Shown one piece after another: positions 8,751 to 16,509 of a stretch of 64,000 nt of DNA. Position 1 is the stretch's first letter; every line of letters starts with the position of its first letter. The notes below the pieces were generated by a model, which saw only the letters and a program-made list of their open reading frames with translations, ran no database searches and had not been told where the DNA came from. Origin of the DNA: Prevotella aff. ruminicola Tc2-24 (GTDB lineage: Bacteria > Bacteroidota > Bacteroidia > Bacteroidales > Bacteroidaceae); contig NZ_FOIQ01000001.1 in NCBI RefSeq assembly GCF_900110895.1, forward strand, positions 650,472 through 714,471, in the 5' to 3' direction. The translations under genes and the position numbers were made by a program.

Positions 8751-9386
8751 ATGCTCGCAAACACACCAAGTTTGGATCTTGTGGAGTTTATTGAAACTCA
8801 GATTCTCCCCCAGTATGCTTCCTTCGACCGTGCCCATAACATGGAACATGTCACGCGTGTCATCCGACGTTCCATGGAACTGGTGAAGACCACTGGAGCA
8901 GACATTAATATGGCCTACGCCATTGCAGCTTATCATGACCTGGGGATGTGTGGGCATCGGGCAGACCACCATATACGTGGTGGAAAAATCCTAGCTGCTG
9001 ATACCAGACTAAGAAAATGGTTTTCCCCAGAACAGATTAAGATCATGAAAGAGGCAGTAGAGGACCATCGAGCCTCTGCCAGTCGTGCTCCCAGAAGCAT
9101 CTACGGAAAGATTGTTGCTGAGGCCGACCGTGACATTGACACACAGATTGTCATTCGTCGCACCATCCAATACGGGCTGAGCAACTACCCTGAACTGGAC
9201 AAGGAGGGGCAATGGCAGCGATTCAAGGAACATCTGGACAACAAGTATTCAAAAGACGGGTACATACGCCTTTGGATTCCGAATTCACCCAATGCCATAA
9301 AACTCAACGAGTTACGCAATCTAATTACACAACCCGACAAGCTGCGTGAAGCATTCGAGAGAATCTTTACCGAGGAGTCTACCTGA
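8751..9386 (+). CDS. HD-domain metal-dependent phosphohydrolase
   Basis: 211 residues, no signal peptide. The HD signature is complete: HNMEHV near residue 27-32, AYHDLGM near 64-70 (the His-Asp pair), DHHIRGG, a later DHR and the closing EADRDID aspartate. Such proteins hydrolyse phosphoester or nucleotide phosphate bonds with bound divalent metal. No partner domain is present, so the substrate cannot be predicted. Transcribed alone from a promoter interleaved with that of menA; its last codons overlap the end of the convergent 50-aa membrane gene. Confidence 0.8.
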   Translation: MLANTPSLDLVEFIETQILPQYASFDRAHNMEHVTRVIRRSMELVKTTGADINMAYAIAAYHDLGMCGHRADHHIRGGKILAADTRLRKWFSPEQIKIMKEAVEDHRASASRAPRSIYGKIVAEADRDIDTQIVIRRTIQYGLSNYPELDKEGQWQRFKEHLDNKYSKDGYIRLWIPNSPNAIKLNELRNLITQPDKLREAFERIFTEEST

Positions 9387-9531
9387 AATACAGATAGTAA
9401 ATCACAGCCAACGCAGTTACCAACAATATCATGACAGCCGTCTTGATAAGACACGACGCGACCTTCTTCACAACCAAGAAGCCCACGATAATCGCTGCTA
9501 GGACAAACAAATAGTATCCGATACCCTCCAT
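9379..9531 (-). CDS. 50-aa membrane peptide
   Basis: Frame MEGIGYYLFVLAAIIVGFLV followed by KKVASCLIK, a second hydrophobic helix and a YLYFR end: two membrane helices with a basic turn. The ATG follows the stop of the pseudouridine synthase gene directly (TAA at 9532-9534, then ATG), which supports translation as the last gene of that operon. Its 3' end overlaps the convergent HD gene by 8 bases. No family recognised. Confidence 0.6.
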   Translation of the reverse strand: MEGIGYYLFVLAAIIVGFLVVKKVASCLIKTAVMILLVTALAVIYYLYFR

Positions 9532-10428
9532 TTACTTAAATAGTTTTCTGAATGCGGTCGGCACGGGTGTCTCAAACTCCATCGGTTCACCCGTCACCGG
9601 ATGGTGGAAACAAAGGAGCCAAGCATGCAGGCAAAGGCGGTGCAGTGGGTCGTCACCATTGCCATACTTCGGATCTCCACATACAGGATGTCCCATATCT
9701 GCCGAATGAACACGAATCTGATTCTTCCGGCCCGTCTCTAACTTGAACTCTATGAGTGAGTGCTCTGTCGTTCGATCCATCACATGATAATGGGTCACCG
9801 CATACTTTCCACCATTGTCGACAGGCGACGAGTAGGTAACATATGCCTTATTGTCTTTCAACCAGTTGGCAATCGTTCCCTCATCGTTCTCCATCTCACC
9901 GGAACAAACAGCAACATAACGACGGTCATAGACGATGTCGTGCCAATTGTGCTCAAGAATCTGCTCCGTCTCCATATCCTTCGCATAGACCATTAATCCA
10001 CTGGTGTCTCTATCCAGACGATGCACCACATGCGCCGTACATTTCTGACGCGATTTCTTGAAGTAATCATCAAGCACCGACTTCACGTTCAGCGAGGAGT
10101 GCCCTGCAGCCATCGACAGAATGCCGATAGCCTTTTCGACGACGATCAACCAACGATCCTCATAGACAATCTTCACATAGCGGCTCTTGAATCCCATCTG
10201 GTTGCGTTTCGTCTTGCTCACTGCGACCTTCATGCCAGGCTGTAAAGGGAAATCGAACTGACTGACGGTCTTCCCATCGACCTTAATTCCCCTACCCTGC
10301 AGGGTAGCCTTGATCTTCGATCTCGACTGCTTCACATTTACCAACAGGAAATCCAGCAACGGCATCGGTTCCTTTACGGTCAGATGCTCATAGTCGCCTT
10401 CACGGTTATACCCACTATTATATCTCAT
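9532..10428 (-). CDS. RluA-family 23S rRNA pseudouridine synthase
   Basis: 298 residues. An N-terminal S4-like RNA-binding domain (about residues 20-75: LDFLLVNVKQSRSKIK, GIKVDGKTV) precedes the RluA catalytic domain; the motif HRLDRDTSG has the catalytic Asp at residue 139. RluA-type enzymes isomerise uridines in 23S rRNA or tRNA. S4 plus catalytic domain is the RluD/RluC architecture, but which uridine is modified cannot be told here. Lies 6 bases after uxaC on the minus strand and is followed immediately by the 50-aa membrane gene. Confidence 0.9.
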   Translation of the reverse strand: MRYNSGYNREGDYEHLTVKEPMPLLDFLLVNVKQSRSKIKATLQGRGIKVDGKTVSQFDFPLQPGMKVAVSKTKRNQMGFKSRYVKIVYEDRWLIVVEKAIGILSMAAGHSSLNVKSVLDDYFKKSRQKCTAHVVHRLDRDTSGLMVYAKDMETEQILEHNWHDIVYDRRYVAVCSGEMENDEGTIANWLKDNKAYVTYSSPVDNGGKYAVTHYHVMDRTTEHSLIEFKLETGRKNQIRVHSADMGHPVCGDPKYGNGDDPLHRLCLHAWLLCFHHPVTGEPMEFETPVPTAFRKLFK

Positions 10429-10434
10429 ATGATC

Positions 10435-11841
10435 TTAGTAGAACTTAAAATAACGTCGTGCGTTATGATAACTGATATCCTCTACCATACGTCCCAGGAT
10501 CTTCTGATCATTTGGCAGCAGACCTTTCTCTACATCATTACCAAGAAGGTTACAGAGGATACGGCGGAAATACTCATGACGCGGATAACTCAGGAAAGAG
10601 CGGCTGTCAGTGAGCATACCTACGAAACGGCTCAGCAAGCCAAGTACGGAGAGGGCATTCATCTGCCGTACCATTCCATCCATCTGGTCATTGAACCACC
10701 AGCCGGAACCAAACTGGATCTTCCCGGGTTCACCGCCCTGGAAGTTGCCCAGCATCGTGGCAATCATCTCATTGGCACACGGATTCAACGTATAAATGAT
10801 GGTACGTGTGAGTTTCCCCTTCGTATTCAACTTATTCAGGAACGCGGACATGGCCTTGGCTGTATTGAACTCACCGATAGAGTCGAAGCCTGTATCAGCG
10901 CCTATCTGGTTGTACATCGCGGTATTATTGTCACGGATGGCACCGTAATGGTATTGCTGTGTCCAGTCGGCATCAGCATCCATCTCGCCCATCACCGTCA
11001 GGAAGCAGTTTTTGAACTGCCGCACTTCCAGGTCCGACAGGGACAGACCACGCATGGCTTTCTCGAAGATCGTCTCAATCTCAGAGTCGGTATAGTCCTC
11101 GTCATAAAACTCCTCAAGACCATGATCGGAGAGCTTACAGCCATGGGCGGCAAAGAAATCATGACGTTTCTGCAAAGCATCAACCATATCAGCGAACTTC
11201 GTAATACTAACACCGCTGACTTCAGCCAACTTTTCCACATATTTCGGGAAGTCGGGTTTCTCAATATTCATTGCCCTGTCAGGACGCCATGCAGGAATCA
11301 TGATGGGATCATCAGTGGCCTTGCTTTTGGCATACGCGATGTGATTGTGCAGATCGTCCACAGGATCATCTGTAGTACAGACACACTCTACATGATAGTG
11401 CTTCATCAAACCACGAGCAGAAAAATCTGGCTGTCTCAATTTCTCGTTACACTCATCAAAAATCTCACGAGCAGTCTCTGGCGAGAGTAATTTTGTAATG
11501 CCGAAAGCTGTTTTCAATTCCAAGTGTGTCCAATGATAAAGAGGGTTACGAAAAGTATATGGCACTGTCTCGGCCCATTTCTCGAACTTTTCCCAATCAC
11601 TGGTTTCCTTGCCGGTACAATAGCGTTCATCCACACCATTAGTGCGCATAGCACGCCATTTGTAGTGATCGCCTCCAAGCCATAGTTCCGTGATACTCTT
11701 GAACTGATGATCGTTGGCCACCATCTCCGGATTAAGGTGACAATGGTAATCAATAATTGGCATCTTTGCCGCATGGTTGTGGTACAAGTCCTGAGCGACC
11801 TGAGTCTCTAGCACGAAATTATCGTCATTGAACTGTTTCAT
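10435..11841 (-). CDS. uxaC: Glucuronate (uronate) isomerase
   Basis: 468 residues, the usual UxaC length. It isomerises D-glucuronate to D-fructuronate (and galacturonate to tagaturonate), the first step of uronate catabolism. Family features: the early metal-ligand motif IIDYHCHLNP near residue 29-38, WLGGDHYKWRAMR, a TTDDPVDDL stretch, and GMLTDSRSFLSYPRHEYFRR near the C terminus. Cytoplasmic. First gene of an operon with a pseudouridine synthase and a 50-aa peptide; other uronate genes (uxuA, kdgK) are not in the window. Divergent from ansA. Confidence 0.95.
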   Translation of the reverse strand: MKQFNDDNFVLETQVAQDLYHNHAAKMPIIDYHCHLNPEMVANDHQFKSITELWLGGDHYKWRAMRTNGVDERYCTGKETSDWEKFEKWAETVPYTFRNPLYHWTHLELKTAFGITKLLSPETAREIFDECNEKLRQPDFSARGLMKHYHVECVCTTDDPVDDLHNHIAYAKSKATDDPIMIPAWRPDRAMNIEKPDFPKYVEKLAEVSGVSITKFADMVDALQKRHDFFAAHGCKLSDHGLEEFYDEDYTDSEIETIFEKAMRGLSLSDLEVRQFKNCFLTVMGEMDADADWTQQYHYGAIRDNNTAMYNQIGADTGFDSIGEFNTAKAMSAFLNKLNTKGKLTRTIIYTLNPCANEMIATMLGNFQGGEPGKIQFGSGWWFNDQMDGMVRQMNALSVLGLLSRFVGMLTDSRSFLSYPRHEYFRRILCNLLGNDVEKGLLPNDQKILGRMVEDISYHNARRYFKFY

Positions 11842-11878
11842 CTTCTTTTGTTTTAGATTTCGTTTTTAAAATTTTCTG

Positions 11879-11886
11879 CAAAGTTA
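11879..11886 (-). promoter_or_regulatory. -7 box of the uxaC promoter
   Basis: Reads TAACTTTG on the minus strand, 37 bases before the uxaC ATG. Confidence 0.65.
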
Positions 11887-11910
11887 CGAATAATTCTCCG
11901 AAACTTTCTC

Positions 11911-11918
11911 TATCTTTG
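11911..11918 (+). promoter_or_regulatory. -7 box of the ansA promoter
   Basis: Reads TATCTTTG, 19 bases before the ansA ATG. It is back-to-back with the uxaC box 25 bases away. Confidence 0.65.
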
Positions 11919-11937
11919 CAGAAAAATAACGAAAACA

Positions 11938-12975
11938 ATGACATACCGCAGCAAAGTCCTTCTCATCTATACAGGAGGCACCATCGGCATGAACCGCAAC
12001 CCCCACACTGGTGCGTTAGAGCCTTTCGATTTCGAGCACCTCCTATATAACGTACCAGAACTCAAGCAGTTCGACACACAGATAGACACTTATCAGTTTG
12101 ACCCGCCGATTGACTCCAGCGACATGTCACCACGTCATTGGACAGACCTCAGCCATTGCATTGCCGACCACTACAACGACTATGACGGCTTTATCGTACT
12201 CCACGGTACAGACACGATGGCATATACAGCATCGGCACTCTCCTATATGCTCGAGAATCTGACTAAGCCTGTCATCATCACGGGATCACAGCTACCTATC
12301 GGTCAGTTGAGGACAGACGGAAAAGAGAATCTGATTACAGCGGTAGAGATTGCCACTGCCAGAGATGAGGAGGGGCACGCCATGGTACCAGAAGTAGGAA
12401 TCTACTTCGGCGGTCATCTGTTACGTGGAAACCGTACCACCAAACAGAGTGCTGAGGAGTTCAACGCTTTCGAGTCCTTCAACTACCCCCACCTTGTCAA
12501 TGCAGGGGTAAACATTACCTACCACCGTGAACGAATGCTAAAACCAGACTGGGAGAAACCCATGACCCCACACTTTCGTCTTGACAACAACGTGATTATT
12601 TTCTCACTATTCCCTGGTATCCGTGAAGACCTGATTCGTCATATCATCCACACCCCCAACCTGAAGGCCATTGTCATGCGCACCTTCGGTAGTGGTAATG
12701 CACCGCAATCACCGTGGCTGTTGAAAGCCCTTCGAGAAGGAACACGCAACGGCAAGGTAATTGTGAACATCAGCCAATGCATGCAGGGAGCCGTCGAGAT
12801 GAGCAGATACGACTGCGGCTTCCATCTACAGGAAGCCGGAGTCGTGAGTGGTTATGATCAGACCGTTGAATCGGCCGTCACGAAACTCATGTTCTTGCAG
12901 TCACATTATCCAGATGATCCCGACACCATACGTCGCCTGATGGGACAAAGTCTTCGTGGCGAGATTACGGTTTAA
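11938..12975 (+). CDS. ansA: Type I (cytoplasmic) L-asparaginase
   Basis: 345 residues with no signal peptide, fitting the cytoplasmic type I enzyme that converts asparagine to aspartate and ammonia. The first active-site motif YTGGTIGM places the nucleophile at Thr15; the second, HGTDTMAYTASAL, provides Thr91-Asp92, and a Lys-containing GSQLPIGQLRTDGKENL segment follows. The C-terminal allosteric-type domain is present (VMRTFGSGNAP, NISQCMQGAVEMSRY). Monocistronic; ends 4 bases before a convergent lipoprotein gene. Confidence 0.93.
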   Translation: MTYRSKVLLIYTGGTIGMNRNPHTGALEPFDFEHLLYNVPELKQFDTQIDTYQFDPPIDSSDMSPRHWTDLSHCIADHYNDYDGFIVLHGTDTMAYTASALSYMLENLTKPVIITGSQLPIGQLRTDGKENLITAVEIATARDEEGHAMVPEVGIYFGGHLLRGNRTTKQSAEEFNAFESFNYPHLVNAGVNITYHRERMLKPDWEKPMTPHFRLDNNVIIFSLFPGIREDLIRHIIHTPNLKAIVMRTFGSGNAPQSPWLLKALREGTRNGKVIVNISQCMQGAVEMSRYDCGFHLQEAGVVSGYDQTVESAVTKLMFLQSHYPDDPDTIRRLMGQSLRGEITV

Positions 12976-12978
12976 TTC

Positions 12979-13896
12979 CTATTTTCTTGATTTGTTGAAC
13001 ATGAATTTGATGCTACCGCCGAAGTCGCCAACACGATCATCGGAGATGGTCATCATGAGGAACTTCTGATCGTTTAACGTCACACCATAGCTGTGAATAC
13101 CATTGGCAGCCAATTCTTCCGGAGTCATTTCCTTGCCACTAAATGCATGCTGGAACTTGCACCCTTTAGCCGTCAGCACTTCAAGCACCTTTTTATGCAC
13201 GCCCTCAATGCTCTCCTTCGTCAACTGATGGTCGCTATAGAAGCTCACATCCATGCTTGGTCCCATCTGACTATCTGACATACGAACCACCCTAACTCCA
13301 GGAATGCCTGCCATTTCATCAGCCTTCAAGGTTAATGCCTCAATGGCTCCTGCCATCTCGACCTTGTCCTTCAATGGGTTGAGCGATACCGTGAAATTAT
13401 AATCAATGTACTGTTCGCCATCACGCTCCACCACCTCATAGGCAGGATTAGGCTCATCAGCATAGTATTCGAATGACATTGGGGTATCAAAATCGAACTG
13501 CATTCTCAGACGTTTATCTTTCTGCGGCTCTTTCTGATATAGGAAGGCATCATAATCTCTGTGGCCGGCATCGATGCGTTCCTGCGTGTACTTCGGAACT
13601 CTAAAGCCTTTTTCCTTCAACACCTTCACCCAGGTTTGCATCTCTTCTTTGGTCACACCATTATAAAAAACCTGATACTGGTAAGAATCGTCATCTCCTG
13701 AGAAATTTGTATATACGATTCTGCCCTTCGTCTCTATCTCCGGGATACCATACTTATCATATATAGCTGCAGGCCACTTACCTTCTGCAAGGCCTGAATC
13801 GTTAGAATCATTACTTGAGGTATTTCCTCCGGGCTTTGAACCACAACTACTAAATACAGCAGCTATTACCATTAAAGAAAAATATACTCTTTTCAT
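12979..13896 (-). CDS. Uncharacterised lipoprotein
   Basis: 305 residues. Lipoprotein signal MKRVYFSLMVIAAVFSSC (lipidated Cys18), followed by a Ser/Asn/Asp-rich linker to about residue 37. The mature part has two alpha/beta segments (around MQTWVKVLKEKGFRVPKY and IEGVHKKVLEVLTAKGCKF) that look like distant repeats of each other. I recognise no named family. It is the third gene after the OmpA-like protein and a small membrane protein on the minus strand, so it probably belongs to the envelope operon controlled from 15.7 kb. Confidence 0.75.
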   Translation of the reverse strand: MKRVYFSLMVIAAVFSSCGSKPGGNTSSNDSNDSGLAEGKWPAAIYDKYGIPEIETKGRIVYTNFSGDDDSYQYQVFYNGVTKEEMQTWVKVLKEKGFRVPKYTQERIDAGHRDYDAFLYQKEPQKDKRLRMQFDFDTPMSFEYYADEPNPAYEVVERDGEQYIDYNFTVSLNPLKDKVEMAGAIEALTLKADEMAGIPGVRVVRMSDSQMGPSMDVSFYSDHQLTKESIEGVHKKVLEVLTAKGCKFQHAFSGKEMTPEELAANGIHSYGVTLNDQKFLMMTISDDRVGDFGGSIKFMFNKSRK

Positions 13897-13935
13897 ATAA
13901 AATCTCAGTTTTTAATTATACATAGCAAGGTATCA

Positions 13936-14352
13936 TTACACTCTCAGAAGTTTGAAATGGCCAATGAAAGGTAATTCTTTGGCGCGCCCTTTACTGGCAT
14001 TGACAATACCAATGATGAACCAAATGAGGAGAACGACTCCCAATAATCCCACGATGCCAACCATCCATGATAGATGATAAGAGATGGAAATAATGACACC
14101 TGCAAAGATTTGGTATGCCAAAGAATAAAGAATGGCAGTAATACAGAGGATTAGTCCTTGGTTAGAATGGAAACGCGCAAATTTCGAATCTTTGGCAGCC
14201 AAGATGGGAATAATGACCAGAATGCCGAAATAGGCAAGGATAGCCATGAATTTGTTTTCCTCGATGTCCTGCGGATCATACTCTGAGGTCGTATCCACAG
14301 TGTTGTTAATGGTTGAGAATTTCTCCTCAAAACTCTCTTGCAGATTACTCAT
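13936..14352 (-). CDS. Small DUF4870-like membrane protein
   Basis: 138 residues. A hydrophilic, acidic N-terminal 30 residues precede a conserved-looking NKFMAILAYFGILVIIPIL segment, then FARFHSNQGLIL, a second and third helix, and a GIVNASKGRAKELPFIG tail. The order (helix, R/K-FH-NQG loop, two helices, N-A-x-K-G) is that of the DUF4870/TIC20-like membrane proteins. Function unknown. Middle gene of the OmpA-like operon (28-base gap to the gene before it, 39 to the gene after). Confidence 0.7.
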   Translation of the reverse strand: MSNLQESFEEKFSTINNTVDTTSEYDPQDIEENKFMAILAYFGILVIIPILAAKDSKFARFHSNQGLILCITAILYSLAYQIFAGVIISISYHLSWMVGIVGLLGVVLLIWFIIGIVNASKGRAKELPFIGHFKLLRV

Positions 14353-14380
14353 AGTCTATTAATTTATTTGATTCCAGATA

Positions 14381-15688
14381 TTACTTTTTAATAAACTCTA
14401 CTCTGCGGTTCTTGGCACGCCCAACATCAGTTGAATTATCAGCGACAGGTTCATGTGAGCCCTTACCAACTGCACGAAGATTAAAGGCATCACAGCCCAT
14501 TCCCTCAAGAGCCTTAACAACTGCCTCGGCACGTTGCTGAGAAAGAGGGTCATTCACCTTGTCAGAACCTTGATTGTCCGTATGCCCCTGCACCTCGAAG
14601 CGCACAGAAGGATTCTTTTTCATGTAATCAGCTATCTTCTGGATTTCTGCCAACGACTCTGGCATCAACGTCGCTTTGCCAGTTTCAAACAAGATGTTGT
14701 TTGTTACAAACTTGCCCGTCTCCGCAATGGCTTTCTCGACGGCAGCGATCTTTGCATCAATATCAGTTGCATTACGTTCATAAAGTTCAACAGCACCTTT
14801 AGCAATAACAACATTCTTCATATAGGTATGATGACTTCCTCCTCTACTGAACCATGTTATCCATCCTGCACCAGGTTTGGCATTCGGGACATTGATTACA
14901 CGTCTACCATCAACATAGAACTTAACGGCACGCTTGTTGAACGAGAGAGCATAATGATGCCAGCGTCCGTCATTATACGTCCCCCCCTGAGAACTTGCAT
15001 GGCCTTCTTTGTGCGTAAAACTCTGTTCTGAAGTCAGGCAGTAATTACAATTAAAAGTCTGTTTATCGTCTCCTAACCAATACTCAATTGTAAACAATTC
15101 ATTATCACGAGACGATGTCTCATGCATAATGTCAAGTTCTACAGAAGATGCACCATCTTTCTGCCTGTCATCATACAACATATCATATTCAATGGTAAAA
15201 ACATCGCCCAGATAGTTCTTAACACCTCCTTTGACTAGCGGAGATAACCAACAGTCGTGCTTATCCATCTCAATACATTTTGTACCATTGATGACAGCCA
15301 CCTCAGCACTACCTCTAACGAGATCCCACTTCGAAGGAAACTCGCCAACTTGCTCATTTGCAAAGTCATCCTCAAACATAATCACTGAGCCACGCACGAA
15401 ATCACTCTTGACGTTTTTTGTGTCATTCTGATAATCATCGACTCCATCATCTACATCGTCATTCCTTGTTCTATCTGACTTTTTGCTCGACTTGGTTTTC
15501 TTTCCATCAAGCACCTCATCCATTGCATCCTCAGTCTCACGGTCAACTTTACGTTCCACCTTACGTTCCACAGCATTTTCTGCAGCATTAATTGCTTTTT
15601 CCTTCAATCTTTTCAGGAATCCCTGCGCATCGGCGTTGACAGCAAATGACGCCATCACCATCAACAAAAATACTAATCTTTTCATCAT
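14381..15688 (-). CDS. OmpA-family outer-membrane protein with lectin-like domain
   Basis: 435 residues from the ATG at 15688, which opens a signal peptide ending NADAQ; the in-frame start at 15757 lies upstream of the -7 box and is rejected. After a basic coiled segment with ERKVERKVDRETED repeats (residues 30-70) comes a jelly-roll LamG/concanavalin-like domain (about 100-300: FEDDFANEQVGEFPSKWD, GRWHHYALSFNKRAVKFYVDG). A C-terminal OmpA domain follows (NILFETGKATLMPES, VQGHTDNQGSD, LSQQRAEAVV), which binds peptidoglycan. First gene of a three-gene operon; a palindrome sits just upstream of its promoter. Confidence 0.88.
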   Translation of the reverse strand: MMKRLVFLLMVMASFAVNADAQGFLKRLKEKAINAAENAVERKVERKVDRETEDAMDEVLDGKKTKSSKKSDRTRNDDVDDGVDDYQNDTKNVKSDFVRGSVIMFEDDFANEQVGEFPSKWDLVRGSAEVAVINGTKCIEMDKHDCWLSPLVKGGVKNYLGDVFTIEYDMLYDDRQKDGASSVELDIMHETSSRDNELFTIEYWLGDDKQTFNCNYCLTSEQSFTHKEGHASSQGGTYNDGRWHHYALSFNKRAVKFYVDGRRVINVPNAKPGAGWITWFSRGGSHHTYMKNVVIAKGAVELYERNATDIDAKIAAVEKAIAETGKFVTNNILFETGKATLMPESLAEIQKIADYMKKNPSVRFEVQGHTDNQGSDKVNDPLSQQRAEAVVKALEGMGCDAFNLRAVGKGSHEPVADNSTDVGRAKNRRVEFIKK

Positions 15689-15726
15689 GTGATTGTTGGT
15701 TTTAAGTGAATAAACAAATCTAAGGG

Positions 15727-15734
15727 CAAAGTTA
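15727..15734 (-). promoter_or_regulatory. -7 box of the OmpA-like operon promoter
   Basis: Reads TAACTTTG on the minus strand, 38 bases before the ATG at 15688. The centre of the CCCCAAATGGGG palindrome lies 31.5 bases upstream of the box. Confidence 0.65.
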
Positions 15735-15755
15735 CGCAATCCATCTGAATTATGC

Positions 15756-15776
15756 AATTCCCCAAATGGGGGAATT
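15756..15776. promoter_or_regulatory. Palindromic operator candidate, copy 1
   Basis: AATTCCCC and GGGGAATT form a perfect 8-bp inverted repeat around AAATG; the core is CCCCAAATGGGG. It occupies the -33/-45 region of the OmpA-like promoter. Copies 2 and 3 (16415-16428, 18432-18445) have the same distance to their own -7 boxes. Likely target of the LuxR-type regulator encoded at 18510. Confidence 0.6.
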
Positions 15777-15783
15777 TTAACAG

Positions 15784-15815
15784 ATAGGGGCGTATCTCAA
15801 CAGACACGCCCCTAT
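15784..15815 (-). terminator. Hairpin after the outer-membrane barrel gene
   Basis: ATAGGGGCGT (15784-15793) pairs perfectly with ACGCCCCTAT (15806-15815) across a 12-base loop, 17 bases beyond the stop of the barrel gene on the minus strand. There is no long U-run directly after it (TCTGTTAAAATT follows), so it may be a weak terminator or an mRNA 3'-end stabiliser. Confidence 0.5.
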
Positions 15816-15831
15816 AATAACAATACTAAAC

Positions 15832-16326
15832 TTATAATGCGAACGTAAGACCGACAGAAATTACCGGTCTGTCAAAGTCGTTGACGATTTGATACTTGAT
15901 CTCGCCATTCAGTTTGACAGTATCGCTCAGCGGATACTCAATACCAGCACCGAGATTCAAGCCTATGTTCGTATCACTAGCGCTCGTCTTGATGCCTCCA
16001 AAATCTGCCGCCTCAACCTTCGCTGTAAGCATAGTCAGTCCTGCCAACGGATAAAGTGTCACCTGATCTGTTATATGGAACAGATAATGCACATTGGCAT
16101 TAAGTTCCCACATCGAGACATTGTCCTTTTTCAGATAATAGTTGAAAGATGCCTCTCCGCGGACATTATCAATAAACTCATACTGGCCTTTCACGCCCAG
16201 GCCAAGATTCTTGTAGTCAGAATGCAGGCCGTAGTTCAGATTTACGCCAAATGCCTTGTCGCCCTGTTCTGCAAACATAGTGGTACTACACAGCATCATA
16301 CATGCCATCATCAATAGTTTCTTCAT
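15832..16326 (-). CDS. Small outer-membrane beta-barrel protein
   Basis: 164 residues. Signal peptide MKKLLMMACMMLCSTTMFAE, then about eight amphipathic strands (KAFGVNLNYGLHS, GLGVKGQYEFID, VRGEASFNYYLK, LNANVHYLFHIT, VTLYPLAGLTML, TNIGLNLGAGIEYPL, VKLNGEIKYQIV) and an ISVGLTFAL end with C-terminal Leu. This is the OmpX/OmpW-sized eight-strand barrel class. Role unknown; it shares the palindromic promoter element with the OmpA-like operon and the regulator gene, suggesting co-regulation. Confidence 0.85.
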   Translation of the reverse strand: MKKLLMMACMMLCSTTMFAEQGDKAFGVNLNYGLHSDYKNLGLGVKGQYEFIDNVRGEASFNYYLKKDNVSMWELNANVHYLFHITDQVTLYPLAGLTMLTAKVEAADFGGIKTSASDTNIGLNLGAGIEYPLSDTVKLNGEIKYQIVNDFDRPVISVGLTFAL

Positions 16327-16382
16327 AAGCTATTTGTTTTAAAAGGATTAATAAATTGTTTGTTCTCTTTCTCTTCTGGGTG

Positions 16383-16390
16383 CAAATATA
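16383..16390 (-). promoter_or_regulatory. -7 box of the barrel-protein promoter
   Basis: Reads TATATTTG on the minus strand, 56 bases before the ATG at 16326; the palindrome at 16415-16428 is centred 31.5 bases upstream of it. Confidence 0.65.
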
Positions 16391-16414
16391 AACAATTATT
16401 TTAGAAATCGCAAC

Positions 16415-16428
16415 ACCCCAATTGGGGT
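16415..16428. promoter_or_regulatory. Palindromic operator candidate, copy 2
   Basis: Perfect 14-bp palindrome ACCCCAATTGGGGT in the divergent region between the barrel gene and the histidine kinase gene. Its centre (16421.5) is 31.5 bases from the barrel gene's -7 box and 46.5 from the kinase's, so the fixed geometry is with the barrel promoter. Confidence 0.65.
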
Positions 16429-16467
16429 TTTTTCATATAAAGTAGATTTTATATTGAAAAAAAAGAA

Positions 16468-16475
16468 TATCTTTG
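16468..16475 (+). promoter_or_regulatory. -7 box of the histidine kinase promoter
   Basis: Reads TATCTTTG, 34 bases before the ATG at 16510. Confidence 0.6.
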
Positions 16476-16509
16476 CAAATGAAATATGTGAGAACATAAT
16501 TATGACTAT

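Noticed and set aside
10384..11490. Long plus-strand frame (368 codons) opposite uxaC
   Set aside because: Antisense shadow of uxaC, which has full family motifs; the shadow starts without promoter and shows no domain.
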